A stretch of DNA of 39,746 bases from an uncultured Collinsella sp. (GCA_900542235.1 UQNB01000006.1:1-39746); one strand, 5' to 3'; counted from the first letter of the stretch, positions 22,902 through 32,563 are shown. Numbers and translations: made by a program. The notes: generated by a model from the letters alone, not told the origin.

Positions 22902-23710
22902 CGAGTATGTGGAGCAAATCCACAAGTTCGCACAGGTATGGGGCTGACGAGTCGGCCCTCGTCGTCCTCGCATGCTTGATTCTGACGCTCGACATCGTAG
23001 GAGCAGATGGTCACGAGGTCTTGCATACCGGTGGAAACAATAGGTGCATCCACGCCCGGGGTCAAGCCCTGCAACAAAACATCAGCAGCGGAAAGCAAAA
23101 TTTCCGGACGCATGGAGCCCTCGTTGTCGGCATGGGTGTCGAGCATGAGCACCAAATGGTCCGGGCGCTCCCCCGCCGTGAGCTCATAATCCACGAGCGT
23201 GTGATCCAAATCCAAGCGCTTGCTCTTTTTGCCGCGCGCGTAGTCGATGCCATGGTCCGCGCGCAGCGTGTCGATCGCACGACGCACCTCGTCGGCGCTT
23301 ACGGGCGCCTCGGGATCCAAGTGAAGGTCGATGCGATACGACAGGCGCGTGAGCTGCGCCGTCAATGCCGGCGTGCGCACGTCGATGTACGCCGCCTCGA
23401 TGGGTGCCAGATCGGCCGGAGACGCAGCAGCCAAGCGCCCAAACGCCTCGTCGAGCGTCACGAACTCGGTCATAAACAGGTCATACCACTCGCAGGTCGA
23501 CGACGTACCCACCGGTAGCGCCGAAGAGAAGCCCACGCGCATGTGCGGAGAGAAACCCTGCGTGACGGCATAGGGAAGCCCCGCACGGCGCACGATGCGC
23601 TCAATGGTATGGATTACTTCGAGATGGCCCAGGTACTTAAGGCGATCGCGCTTGCCATAGCGAACACGAAGCCTAAAGAGCGAGGGGTTGTCGGTCAGGC
23701 GCTCACTCAT
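22898..23710 (-). CDS. DUF2344/TIGR03936 radical-SAM-associated protein
   Basis: Family defined by its link to the radical SAM protein encoded next to it; in many bacteria the two are fused. The N-terminus FRLRVRYGKRDRLKYLGHLE and GFSPHMRVGFSSALPVG are typical. Its biochemical role is not established. The 270-residue frame starts at the ATG at 23710, overlapping the upstream stop by four bases (ATGA), which indicates translational coupling and supports joint function. Placement before rplU-rpmA is common, often with RNase G, which is absent here. Confidence 0.9.
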   Translation of the reverse strand: MSERLTDNPSLFRLRVRYGKRDRLKYLGHLEVIHTIERIVRRAGLPYAVTQGFSPHMRVGFSSALPVGTSSTCEWYDLFMTEFVTLDEAFGRLAAASPADLAPIEAAYIDVRTPALTAQLTRLSYRIDLHLDPEAPVSADEVRRAIDTLRADHGIDYARGKKSKRLDLDHTLVDYELTAGERPDHLVLMLDTHADNEGSMRPEILLSAADVLLQGLTPGVDAPIVSTGMQDLVTICSYDVERQNQACEDDEGRLVSPIPVRTCGFAPHTR

Positions 23711-25584
23711 GCGCGATCACCCATCAATACATTCTTGGCGTGGAGCGTGGGGCAGATCCCGCAGCCGGTGCACGACGTACGGGTGCAGTCGGGAGTCGTG
23801 ACGCCCTCGAGCGAGCGACGGTACTCGCGCTCGAGGAAACCGCGCGTGCAGCCGGGGCTCACATGCTCCCACGGCAAACGCCAATCCAACTCGTAGGGCA
23901 GGTGTACGAGCTCATTGAGGTCGATGCCGTTTTTGGCAGCAGCCTCCTTCCAGTTATCGAGCGAGAAATGCTCTACCCAGGCGTCAAAGCGAGAGCCCGA
24001 GCGCCAAGCATCGATGATGACGGGCGTCATGTCACGACCGGCGCGGGACAGCGCGGCCTCGATGAGCGAGGTCTCGGCATCGTGGTAATGAACGCGGACG
24101 GCACGGTTGCGAACGCTCGTGATAAGCAGCTTCTGGCGACGCTTGACGTCGTCGTAGTCGAGCTGCGGGCACCACTGGAACGGCGTGGCAGCCTTGGGGA
24201 TAAAGACCGAAACCGAAATGGAAACCGAGATCGAGCCGCGACGAGCCTTGGGCACCACGGAACGACCGAGCTCCAGCACGTGATCGGCCAGGTTGGCGAT
24301 GGCCAAGATGTCCTCGTCGCGCTCGCCGGGAAGGCCCATCATAAAGTAGAGTTTCATGCGGTTCCAGCCGGCCTCGAAGGCCGCCTTGGCCGCACGGTCC
24401 AGGTCCTCCTCGGTCACGTTCTTGTTAATGATGTCGCGCATGCGCTGGCTGCCGGCCTCGGGCGCGAACGTCAGGCCGCCCTTCTTCTCGCCGGCGACCG
24501 ACTCGGCCATATCCACGCCAAACGAATCCAGGCGCTGCGACGGAATAGACACGCGAATACCCGTATCCTCCAGGCGACGGTTGAGCCTGCCGAGCACGTC
24601 GCGAATGCAGGAATGGTCGGTCGTGGAGAGCGAGGTCAGCGACACCTCGTCATAGCCGGTCTTTTCCAGACCCTGAATCACCGACGAGACGATCTGGTCG
24701 GCCGAGCGCTCGCGCACCGGGCGATACGTCATGCCGGCCTGGCAAAAACGACAGCCGCGGGCGCAGCCGCGCAGGATCTCGATAGACAGGCGGTCGTGGA
24801 CCAGCTGCGCATAGGGCACGCACGACTGCGACAGCGGATTCGTGGCGCCGAAATCCTCGACGACGCGCTTGTAGACCACGGTCGGCGCATCCTTGCCCTC
24901 ACGCGGCACGGTGTAGCCATGCGGCGAGCAGGGCTCGTCGTGACGAACTTCATAGAGCGACGGCACGTAGTTGCCGGCAATGGATGCAAGCTGCTCGACA
25001 ATCTGCGCGCGCGGGACCCCTTCGTCACGCAGGCGGCGATGCAGCTGGCAGGTCTCGAGCAGCGATTCCTCGCCCTCGCCGATGAGAATGGCATCGAAGA
25101 AGGCCGCGTACGGCTCTGGGTTGTACACCGAGGGGCCGCCGGCAATGATGATGGGGTCGTCTTCGCCTCGGTCGGCCGCCAACAGTGGAATGCCAGCGAG
25201 GTCGAGTGCCTCGAGGAAGTTCGTCACCGCCATCTCGTGCGGCACATGCAGACCGACGATATCAAACGAAGCGACCGGCGCTGCACCCTCGAGCGAGAGC
25301 AGCGGAATGCCCGCCTCGCGCATGGCGTCACCCATATCGGGCCACGGCACATAGCCACGCTCGCAGGAGATGCCCTCGGCCTGGTTAAGGATGTTGTAGA
25401 GGATGGCGATGCCCTGGTTGGGCAAACCAACCTCGTACACATCCGGGTAGATCAGGCAGCAACGGTAGTCGGCATCGGGCTTGGAAAGCGTGCCCCACTC
25501 GTGATCGATATAGCGGCTCGGCTTTTCGACCTTGGCGAGCAGCGGCTCAATTAAATGAAAGCAGTCTTGATACGGAACGCGCAA
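23707..25584 (-). CDS. TIGR03960 family B12-binding-like radical SAM protein
   Basis: Radical SAM enzyme of unknown substrate. The N-terminal half resembles a B12-binding Rossmann domain (CLIYPDVYEVGLPNQGIAIL, IAGGPSVYNPEPYAAF). The iron-sulfur motif is C274-x3-C278-x2-C281 in LRGCARGCRFCQAG, followed by LTFAPEAGSQRMR and MKLYFMMGLPGE. A second cysteine group at the C-terminus (TSCTGCGICP) could hold another cluster. The protein has 625 residues. The start is TTG at 25584 with AGGGG seven bases upstream. It overlaps the DUF2344 gene by four bases. A tRNA- or ribosome-related modification is often suspected from neighbours, but this is inference. Confidence 0.9.
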   Translation of the reverse strand: MRVPYQDCFHLIEPLLAKVEKPSRYIDHEWGTLSKPDADYRCCLIYPDVYEVGLPNQGIAILYNILNQAEGISCERGYVPWPDMGDAMREAGIPLLSLEGAAPVASFDIVGLHVPHEMAVTNFLEALDLAGIPLLAADRGEDDPIIIAGGPSVYNPEPYAAFFDAILIGEGEESLLETCQLHRRLRDEGVPRAQIVEQLASIAGNYVPSLYEVRHDEPCSPHGYTVPREGKDAPTVVYKRVVEDFGATNPLSQSCVPYAQLVHDRLSIEILRGCARGCRFCQAGMTYRPVRERSADQIVSSVIQGLEKTGYDEVSLTSLSTTDHSCIRDVLGRLNRRLEDTGIRVSIPSQRLDSFGVDMAESVAGEKKGGLTFAPEAGSQRMRDIINKNVTEEDLDRAAKAAFEAGWNRMKLYFMMGLPGERDEDILAIANLADHVLELGRSVVPKARRGSISVSISVSVFIPKAATPFQWCPQLDYDDVKRRQKLLITSVRNRAVRVHYHDAETSLIEAALSRAGRDMTPVIIDAWRSGSRFDAWVEHFSLDNWKEAAAKNGIDLNELVHLPYELDWRLPWEHVSPGCTRGFLEREYRRSLEGVTTPDCTRTSCTGCGICPTLHAKNVLMGDRA

Positions 25585-25594
25585 CGGAAAACCC

Positions 25595-26524
25595 CTAAGC
25601 AGCGAGATCGGATGCGTCTTGATAGGACGCCATAGGACGGGTAGCGCCCGCGACCGTGGTCACCAGATCGCGAACGCGGGAGAACGTGGCAGTGACCACC
25701 TCGTTGGCACGGCTGTAGTCGACATCGCGCTCGTAGAGCGAAACAAGCGCACGGCCCATGCCATAGGTGCCCGCGGCAGCAGTGAGCGCCTTAACGGCAA
25801 ACCCAATATGCGGCGTCTGCTTGACGAGCGCGCGGGTGACCGCGCGGATCACAAGACCGCCGGCAAGCACGCCCGCGACCTCGTAGCCGCGCTCAGGCTT
25901 AATGCCGCGTCCAAAGACGGCAGCGAGCTCAAAGAGCATGCCCACCTGCGCCAGCGCCATAACGGGATAATCGGCGCCCGGCAAAAACACCAGCGCACCG
26001 GTCGCCATATTGGTGAGCGCGCACGAGGTGATGATACGATTGGCCGCCGCGATGCGCATGAAGGCAAAGTTCGCCGCAAAAGCCGTTTCCTTTTCGGTGC
26101 GATCGAGAATCCAGCGGGCAAGCGTCTCGAGCAGATACGTCTTATCGGTTGCCACCACCACGCCGAGCATGGGCGTGGACTCCTCGATAAACGGCACCTC
26201 CACAGCAGACTCGGCAAGCACGCACACGGGCGCGCCGGCGATCACGAGCTCCTGCACGGCACTCTCCAAGCGGTCGGAACCGCACGAGAGCACCAGTACC
26301 ACATCGGTATCGGTCTTTGGAGCAATTCGCTCCTCCCCCAGACGCTCGACGCGCACAATGCCCGAGGTCGTCTGCGGCACAAAGGCGTCACGCACCGTCT
26401 CGGCCAGAAAGCGCGAGGCGGACGAATCCAGATAGACCGAGACGCGCACCGGCGTATCGGAATCCTTCTTAACGGACGCGCCCATCTTAAAAGCGCGGGT
26501 CAGCTTATCTACGGGAATTTTCAT
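25595..26524 (-). CDS. DUF697-like membrane protein
   Basis: I do not recognise a defined function. The N-terminal half (about 1-130) is soluble-looking, with a beta-rich VRVSVYLDSS and a VVLVLSCGSDRLES-like nucleotide-fold strand, but it has no P-loop. Residues about 145-265 look like a DUF697/YcjF-type hydrophobic domain: ANFAFMRIAAANRI, LPGADYPVMALAQVGMLFELA, then YEVAGVLAGGLVIRA and a glycine-rich YGMGRALVSLYE end. In other proteins this domain follows a GTPase; here no GTPase domain is attached. The ATG at 26524 has GGAGG eight bases upstream. It lies between rodA and the radical SAM pair in one direction, so it is probably co-transcribed with rodA. Confidence 0.75.
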   Translation of the reverse strand: MKIPVDKLTRAFKMGASVKKDSDTPVRVSVYLDSSASRFLAETVRDAFVPQTTSGIVRVERLGEERIAPKTDTDVVLVLSCGSDRLESAVQELVIAGAPVCVLAESAVEVPFIEESTPMLGVVVATDKTYLLETLARWILDRTEKETAFAANFAFMRIAAANRIITSCALTNMATGALVFLPGADYPVMALAQVGMLFELAAVFGRGIKPERGYEVAGVLAGGLVIRAVTRALVKQTPHIGFAVKALTAAAGTYGMGRALVSLYERDVDYSRANEVVTATFSRVRDLVTTVAGATRPMASYQDASDLAA

Positions 26525-26542
26525 AGCAAACCCCTCCAGCGG

Positions 26543-27769
26543 TTACGCGGCGCCCGAACGATGCCGCCATATGGATTGTACGATACCCACCGTCAGCAGC
26601 TGAATCATCATCGAAGACGAACCGAAGCTAATAAACGGTAGCGGAATACCGGTAATCGGCATCATGCCAATGCACATGCCGATGTTTTCGAAGGTCTGGA
26701 ACGCCCACATGCCAACGATGCCCACACACGATAGGCGCAAGAACAGCGACTCACACTTAAAGGCGACGCGAATCGTCGAAAAGATCAGCAGCACGTAGAG
26801 GCATAGGAGCAAAAAGGAACCGCAAAAGCCAAAGGTCTCGGACAGGAAGGCGAAGACGAAGTCGGTGTGGAACTCAGGCAGAAAGCCGCCGGCCGACTGC
26901 GTCGCATGGCCCAAACCCTTACCAAAGAAGCCACCCGAGCCAACGGCGATAAGCGACTGCTGCAGGTTGTAGGCATCGTCCGAATCGGCATTATCGGGGT
27001 CGATAAAGACCGTCAGGCGGTTCATCTGATACTGCTTGATGAGCACATCGTGGCCGAGCAACGAATCAAAGACCGAATCGAGCGCCAGGACGAGGGCCAC
27101 CAGGCCCACGAGCAGGGCCAGGGTCGACAGCACCCATTCGCGGCGCGCACCGCTCATGCAGATGACGATGGCGCCCGAGACCAGCACGACCAGGCCCGAG
27201 CCCAGGTCGCCCATGGCGACGACGGCCAAAAACGGGATGGACAGCATGCCACAGAGCTTAACGTAGTCGCGAACGGTATCGATGCGGCCGTTATACTGCG
27301 AGCCAAGCGTGGCGATAAAGAAGATGGTGATGAGCTTGGCAAGCTCAACCGGCTGGAATGTCAAGCCGATACCGGGAATCTTGATCCAGCCCGTCATGCC
27401 CAGACCGCCTGTATAGGACAGACCCGGAATCTTGGGTGAGAAGATAACGATCAGGTCGATGACGAGCAACGCTGTCGAGAAATTGGAAATACCGCGCAGG
27501 TCGGTACGCCAGACCAGCACCGCCAGCACCGCCCCGATGCCAATTCCCAGAAGATGACGTGAGAACGAAGCATCGGCCTTAAACTGCGAAGCCGACCAGA
27601 TAATGATGGCACCGTAGGCGACGAGCGCCACTGTAGCCACGAGCACACCGATATGCACCTTTTGGCGAAACGTGCCGCGCGAGGCCGAAAGTTGCTTGTT
27701 GACGCGGTCCAGGCTGCTGCGAGAGCCGGTCTTGGTTGAACGGAACAGATCCGCCGGAGAAAAATCCAT
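26543..27769 (-). CDS. rodA: RodA, SEDS peptidoglycan glycosyltransferase
   Basis: Polytopic membrane enzyme that polymerises lipid II during cell elongation in partnership with PBP2. The signature region reads GIPLPFISFGSSSMM near the C-terminus; QPVELAKL and the large extracellular loop DAYNLQQSLIAVGSGG(F)FGKGLG are family typical. About ten membrane segments are visible over 408 residues, after a polar N-terminus of about 38 residues (LDRVNKQLSASRG) that may be cytoplasmic. The ATG at 27769 has AGGAGG five bases upstream, 9 nt after the mrdA stop. Calling it RodA rather than FtsW rests on the mreBCD-mrdA context. Confidence 0.95.
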   Translation of the reverse strand: MDFSPADLFRSTKTGSRSSLDRVNKQLSASRGTFRQKVHIGVLVATVALVAYGAIIIWSASQFKADASFSRHLLGIGIGAVLAVLVWRTDLRGISNFSTALLVIDLIVIFSPKIPGLSYTGGLGMTGWIKIPGIGLTFQPVELAKLITIFFIATLGSQYNGRIDTVRDYVKLCGMLSIPFLAVVAMGDLGSGLVVLVSGAIVICMSGARREWVLSTLALLVGLVALVLALDSVFDSLLGHDVLIKQYQMNRLTVFIDPDNADSDDAYNLQQSLIAVGSGGFFGKGLGHATQSAGGFLPEFHTDFVFAFLSETFGFCGSFLLLCLYVLLIFSTIRVAFKCESLFLRLSCVGIVGMWAFQTFENIGMCIGMMPITGIPLPFISFGSSSMMIQLLTVGIVQSIWRHRSGAA

Positions 27770-27778
27770 CGCAACCTC

Positions 27779-29848
27779 CTATCGAACCGAAGAATCGCCC
27801 GAGGCCGAAGAGGTATCGGGCTCGTCATAAATCACGCCGAGCACATCGCGCACGACATGCATCGCGGTATCTGAGCCACCGCCGCCCTGCTCCAGAACAG
27901 TAGCGATGACATACTTGGGATCATCGGCCGGCGCATAGGCGCAAAACCACGCGTATTCGTCCTCGCCGCTTTTCTCGCCCGTGCCCGACTTGCCGTATAC
28001 CTGCGGCGTCAGGGTGCCAAAGTGAGCCGCCAGGGACGTCGACGCCGTGTAAATCACGTCGTGCATGCCGTTGCGAACAAGAGCCAAATCCGAATCGCTG
28101 TTGATCTTGGCCTCCAGGCGCTTCTTCTTGCCTTTGCCGTTGTACTTATAGGCATCGCCGTCGCCATCGCGCGACACGGCAGACAAAAACACGTGAGGCA
28201 CGTACTGCTTACCGCCGTTGGCGAGGCCCATGTAGGCGCATGCCATCTGCAGAGGCGTCACCAGGATGTCGCCCTGGCCGATGGCAATGTTGGTCATATC
28301 GCCGGCATTCCACTTGCGGTCCTCGGCAGAGGCGTCGGTAAAGTACGACTCTTTCCACTCGGCATCGGGAATACGGCCCGCGCCCTCACTCGGCAGATCG
28401 ATACCGCAGGTCTTGCCTAGGCCCCAGCGACGAAAGACCTCCTGCAGGCCCTCGGAATGTTGCTCGTCATAAAAGAAGGCCTTGCCCATGTCGTAGAAGA
28501 CGGGGTCGCACGAGTTGGCGATACCCGACTGCAGCGTCATGGTGCCGTGTCCAGACGTCAGCCAGCAGCGCTTGCCCCAAGCCTTGCCCAGGCCCGTCCA
28601 ATAGCCCGTGCAGTTGGTTGTCTGCGTTGAAGTGTAGGTTCCAAACTCAAGACCGGCCAGTGCCGAGAGCGGCTTGATGGTCGAAGCCGACATGTACTGT
28701 CCGCTAATGGCGCGGTTGAGCAGCGGGTGCGAACCCTTGTCATCATTAAGCTCGGTCCACACGTCATTTGAGACGCCGCCGATAAAGACGGACGGATCGA
28801 ACTTGGGCTCGCTCGCCATGCCCAGGATCTCGCCATTGTTGGGATCGAGACACACCACAGCGCCGTTGCCGGCATTGCTGTAGCCAGTGGTCTTGGCAAG
28901 CTCGATAGCGCTCGCCAGCGCCGTCTCGCAGGCCTGTTGGATCTTAAGGTCGAGCGTGAGCTTAATGTCGGAGCCGGCCTTCGCCGGCACGGCGCCGGCC
29001 TGACCGGTCACATTGCCCGAGGCATCGACCTTGACGGTCTGCTCGCCACGAATACCCTGCAGCAGGTTTTCGTAGTAGCTCTCAACGCCCGCCTGGCCCA
29101 CGATATCGCCCGACTGGTACGTAATCTTGCCAGCAGAAGCATCATCATCGCCAGAGGTTTTCTTATTCTGGGCCTCGAGCTGCTCGGAGGTAATGGTGCC
29201 GGTATAGCCCAAGATATGGCATGCCGTCTCGCCATATGGATACTGGCGCTCGGTACGCTCGGCAATCTTGACGCCCGGGAACTCGCCGGCATGCTCCTGA
29301 ATATAGGCAACCGTGGAACGACGGACGTCCGTCGCGATGGTATGCAGGCTCTGAGCGCCCTCTGTATTGTCCTGAATATTGCGAAGGACCGCCACGTAAG
29401 GCATTCCAAGCACGTTGGCAAGATGGCGAACCAGAACCTCATCCTCCGCAAGGTCGCGGTAGGCCACGACAGCAAGTGAGGGACGGTTCTGGACAAGCGC
29501 CACGCCATTGCGGTCGAGGATGCGACCGCGCACAGCGGGTGTGGTAACGGTGCGAGTCTGATTGCTATTAGCCTGCTTCTCGTAATAGTCCGACGAGACC
29601 ATCTGCATGCCCCACAGCTTGACGGCAAGCGCCGCAAACATCGCGCCCACACCCGCGGTGAGGATGGAAAAGCGGCCCTTAAAGGCGGTCGCCGCGGTAT
29701 TGCCCTCGCCCTCGGTGGCGCGCGGGGCCGTTCCATGCTGCGTATCGTAGGTAAAACGGGAATCGCCCCGACGCATGATGACCAGCGCGACCACGATGGC
29801 CACGACCAGCACGATACCGGCGATAATAACCGTCATCTGGGAAGACAT
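27779..29848 (-). CDS. mrdA: penicillin-binding protein 2 (elongation transpeptidase)
   Basis: Class B transpeptidase that crosslinks peptidoglycan in the elongasome. The acyl-serine motif is S389-T-I-K392, the second motif S446-C-D448 and the third K620-S-G-T623. A PBP dimerisation region with RGRILDRNGVALVQNR precedes them. It has 689 residues. Two hydrophobic segments lie at the N-terminus (about 6-25, then 60-80) with MRRGD after the first, so the N-terminus probably faces outward; most PBP2 proteins have only one. The catalytic serine context MSASTIKPL lacks the usual proline-glycine before the serine. The ATG at 29848 has GGAGG seven bases upstream. Confidence 0.95.
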   Translation of the reverse strand: MSSQMTVIIAGIVLVVAIVVALVIMRRGDSRFTYDTQHGTAPRATEGEGNTAATAFKGRFSILTAGVGAMFAALAVKLWGMQMVSSDYYEKQANSNQTRTVTTPAVRGRILDRNGVALVQNRPSLAVVAYRDLAEDEVLVRHLANVLGMPYVAVLRNIQDNTEGAQSLHTIATDVRRSTVAYIQEHAGEFPGVKIAERTERQYPYGETACHILGYTGTITSEQLEAQNKKTSGDDDASAGKITYQSGDIVGQAGVESYYENLLQGIRGEQTVKVDASGNVTGQAGAVPAKAGSDIKLTLDLKIQQACETALASAIELAKTTGYSNAGNGAVVCLDPNNGEILGMASEPKFDPSVFIGGVSNDVWTELNDDKGSHPLLNRAISGQYMSASTIKPLSALAGLEFGTYTSTQTTNCTGYWTGLGKAWGKRCWLTSGHGTMTLQSGIANSCDPVFYDMGKAFFYDEQHSEGLQEVFRRWGLGKTCGIDLPSEGAGRIPDAEWKESYFTDASAEDRKWNAGDMTNIAIGQGDILVTPLQMACAYMGLANGGKQYVPHVFLSAVSRDGDGDAYKYNGKGKKKRLEAKINSDSDLALVRNGMHDVIYTASTSLAAHFGTLTPQVYGKSGTGEKSGEDEYAWFCAYAPADDPKYVIATVLEQGGGGSDTAMHVVRDVLGVIYDEPDTSSASGDSSVR

Positions 29849-29861
29849 CTACGGGCCTCCC

Positions 29862-30428
29862 CTATTTGAGCTTGCGGGTCTTGGGCTTAAAGCGCATACC
29901 CGTCTGGCGTCCGCCACGTGCGGAGAATCCATAGCCGGACTGCGGCACGACGCCGGACATCAAAAATGGAATGGCAACCAGACCCGTCAGGATCGAAGAC
30001 GGCAGCGCATGGCCGAAGATCGCCACGACAAAGCTCGTCTCCAAACCCATAAACAGCAAGATGATGCTGTAAATCACATTAATGACGAGCGCGAAGGCGC
30101 CCACAGTGATGCCGCGCGCACTTGGGGTACCGCCCGTCTGACCGACGGCGCTGTGCACCAGGGCAAAAGAACCCACGGTCAGCAGGAGCGACATAACGCC
30201 CACCGGCACGGCAGCGGACAGGTCATAAAACAAGCCGCTGCAAAAACCGCACACGACGGCACGGGTCGGGTCGCCCGAGAACACGCTTAGGCACACCAGG
30301 ATAATCATGAAGTTGACGCGACCGCCCGCAATGGAGATCTGCGGCGCCAGGCCTGCCTGCAGCAGCACACACACGATGGCGGCGAATACAAACGTGCGGG
30401 AGCTCATCCCCTGCTCGTGTAGATCCAT
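29862..30428 (-). CDS. mreD: rod shape-determining protein MreD
   Basis: Small polytopic membrane protein of the elongasome, binding MreC and PBP2. Five or six hydrophobic segments are visible, from FVFAAIVCVLLQAGLAPQI onward, with the family-typical FCSGLFYDLS segment in the middle. A basic C-terminal tail (RGGRQTGMRFKPKTRKLK) is probably cytoplasmic. I chose the ATG at 30428, seven bases from AGGGGG, over the ATG two codons earlier, which is only one base from it. The protein has 188 residues. It lies between mreC and mrdA. Confidence 0.9.
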   Translation of the reverse strand: MDLHEQGMSSRTFVFAAIVCVLLQAGLAPQISIAGGRVNFMIILVCLSVFSGDPTRAVVCGFCSGLFYDLSAAVPVGVMSLLLTVGSFALVHSAVGQTGGTPSARGITVGAFALVINVIYSIILLFMGLETSFVVAIFGHALPSSILTGLVAIPFLMSGVVPQSGYGFSARGGRQTGMRFKPKTRKLK

Positions 30429-30439
30429 GGACATGCCCC

Positions 30440-31438
30440 CTATTCGTTCGAGCCAGAATCGGTCGTCTCGGACGTGTCGGAACTGTCATCCGAACTCTCG
30501 TCCTTCGTCTTGGTCGCAGCATCGCGCGACGTTCCCTGCGGCGTGCTATTAGCGGTGCTCACGTCCTCATCCGAAGCCGACTGTTCGTCGGTCAGCGAGG
30601 TAATGACCAGCACTTCCTCGTTGTTCTCGGCCGTGGTCTGAGCGCGCACCACAATGGTGTAGTACACGTCGTTTGCCGATTTCTCAACCGACGAGACGGT
30701 GCCAAGCGGAAGGCCCTTGGGGAACACGCCGCCAATGCCCGAGGTCACGATGATGTCGCCAACCTTAACATCGGAGTCGACGCTCACGTACTCAAGACGC
30801 AGCGTGCCGTCAGCCTGACCCTGCAGCATGCCCTGGGCGCGCGTGTCCTGCACCATAGCGGACACGCCCGAGTTCTCGTCGCCAATCAGGCGCACGGTGG
30901 ACGTCTTGGCCGAGACTTCGATGATCTGGCCGATAACACCGGCCGAACTCGTCACAGGCATGTTGATGGTAAGGCCGTCGGCAGAGCCCTTGTCGATGGT
31001 TACGGTCGAGGTCCAGGCATCGCCCGAGGCACCAACGATACGAGCAGCGGTCGATTTGAGGTTGTAGGTCGACTGCAGCCCGACCAGCCCCTCCAGACGC
31101 TCGGCGGTCTTTTGAGCCTCGGAGAGCTCAGCAACCTTAGAGGTCAGCTCCTCGTTTTGCTTCTTGAGCTCGTCGAGCGTGTCCTGCGACGCCGTAAGGT
31201 TAGAGAACACGTTGCCAATGGCATTGAAAGGAGCCGCCACAGCCGAACCCACAAAGCGCACCGGCGAGGTAATCGTCGTTACGCCCGAACGCACGGCATG
31301 AATCGGTCCTGTCTCGCCCTCGCGGATGTAAAACGTGAGCAGCAACACCGAAATCAGGCTGAAAACAATCAACGGGCGCATACCCGTTGATTGTCGCTTG
31401 GTATTCAGATTTGTGGAGAAACCCGAAGATCGTGCCAA
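30440..31438 (-). CDS. mreC: rod shape-determining protein MreC
   Basis: Bitopic scaffold linking MreB to the wall synthases. One membrane segment lies at about 20-38, then a coiled-coil of about 30 residues (TLDELKKQNEELTSKVAELS), then the two beta-barrel domains with TIDKGSADGL, GVIGQIIEVS and DIIVTSGIGGVFPKGLPLG. The last 45 residues form an S/T/D/E-rich tail that looks disordered. The start is TTG at 31438, seven bases from AGGTGG. The protein has 332 residues, and 21 nt separate it from mreB. Confidence 0.95.
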   Translation of the reverse strand: MARSSGFSTNLNTKRQSTGMRPLIVFSLISVLLLTFYIREGETGPIHAVRSGVTTITSPVRFVGSAVAAPFNAIGNVFSNLTASQDTLDELKKQNEELTSKVAELSEAQKTAERLEGLVGLQSTYNLKSTAARIVGASGDAWTSTVTIDKGSADGLTINMPVTSSAGVIGQIIEVSAKTSTVRLIGDENSGVSAMVQDTRAQGMLQGQADGTLRLEYVSVDSDVKVGDIIVTSGIGGVFPKGLPLGTVSSVEKSANDVYYTIVVRAQTTAENNEEVLVITSLTDEQSASDEDVSTANSTPQGTSRDAATKTKDESSDDSSDTSETTDSGSNE

Positions 31439-31459
31439 ATGGAATCCACCTTTTGGAAA

Positions 31460-32503
31460 TTAAGCATTGGTCTGGACGAAGCCGCCATCAAACGCATTGG
31501 CCTCGAGCACGCGGGCGCAGCCGTTAACGACGTTATCGAGCGCCGTAGGACTGACGTTGACCGAAACACCGGTCTCATCGCGCAGGCGCACGTCGAGACC
31601 GCGTAGCAGAGCGCCACCACCGGTCAGCAAAATGCCGTAGTACATAAGGTCCGAGGCAAGATCGGGCGGCGTGGCATCGAGTGCGTCCTTGACGGCCTTG
31701 GCCATCTCGTCGAGCGGCTTGTTGAGTGCGCGACGAATCTCCTCGCTCTCGATGCGCACGGTCTTGGGCAGACCGGTGATCACGTCGCGGCCGTTGACCT
31801 CGACGTCGAGCTCGTCCTTGAGCGGCACGGCGGAGCCGACCTTGATCTTGATGTCCTCTGCCGTACGCTCGCCGATGGCCAGGTTGTAGGCATCACGAAC
31901 GTGCGTGAGGATGGCCTGGTCGAACTCGTCACCGGCAATACGGATGGACTGCGAGACGACGATGCCGCCCATAGCGATAACAGCGACCTCGGTGGTACCG
32001 CCACCGATGTCGATGACCATGGAGCCGGTGGGTTCCTCGACGGGCAGATCGGCACCGATAGCGGCAGCCATGGGCTCCTCGATCAGGTAGGCCTGGCGAG
32101 CGCCAGCCTGGATCGTGGCCTCAAAGACAGCACGCTTCTCGACCGACGTGACGCCGGAGGGAACGCAAACGACAACGCGCGGACGCGGGGTCCACGGATA
32201 GCGCTTCTCGGAAGCCTTGTCGATAAAGTAGCGAAGCATGGCCTCGGTAACATCGAAGTCGGCGATGACGCCGTCCTTCAGGGGACGAACGGCCACGATG
32301 TTGCCGGGCGTACGGCCGAGCATGCGCTTTGCCTCGATACCGACCGCCAGGATGCGCTCGTCGTTCTTGTCGATGGCGACAACAGAGGGCTCGCGAATGA
32401 CAATGCCCTTGCCGCGCACGGAGACAAGCGTATTTGCGGTGCCGAGGTCGATGGCAAGATCGCCCGCATAGCTACCGAAGAACATATCCATCAAAGAAAA
32501 CAA
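31460..32503 (-). CDS. mreB: rod shape-determining protein MreB
   Basis: Bacterial actin homologue directing lateral wall synthesis. The phosphate-binding loop DLGTANTLV, the VIDIGGGTTEVAV segment and GILLTGGGALLRGLD are diagnostic. An N-terminal hydrophobic stretch (MFSLMDMFFG) may serve as membrane anchor. The protein has 347 residues. The start is TTG at 32503 with AGGAG five bases upstream. It heads the mreB-mreC-mreD-mrdA-rodA run, so its level may set that of the whole elongasome. No Min genes follow, unlike the Bacillus arrangement. Confidence 0.97.
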   Translation of the reverse strand: MFSLMDMFFGSYAGDLAIDLGTANTLVSVRGKGIVIREPSVVAIDKNDERILAVGIEAKRMLGRTPGNIVAVRPLKDGVIADFDVTEAMLRYFIDKASEKRYPWTPRPRVVVCVPSGVTSVEKRAVFEATIQAGARQAYLIEEPMAAAIGADLPVEEPTGSMVIDIGGGTTEVAVIAMGGIVVSQSIRIAGDEFDQAILTHVRDAYNLAIGERTAEDIKIKVGSAVPLKDELDVEVNGRDVITGLPKTVRIESEEIRRALNKPLDEMAKAVKDALDATPPDLASDLMYYGILLTGGGALLRGLDVRLRDETGVSVNVSPTALDNVVNGCARVLEANAFDGGFVQTNA

Positions 32504-32563
32504 CGCAACTCCTGATGTGTTGGATGATTGCTGGAAAACTACTAGCTCATGATACTAGCGCAA

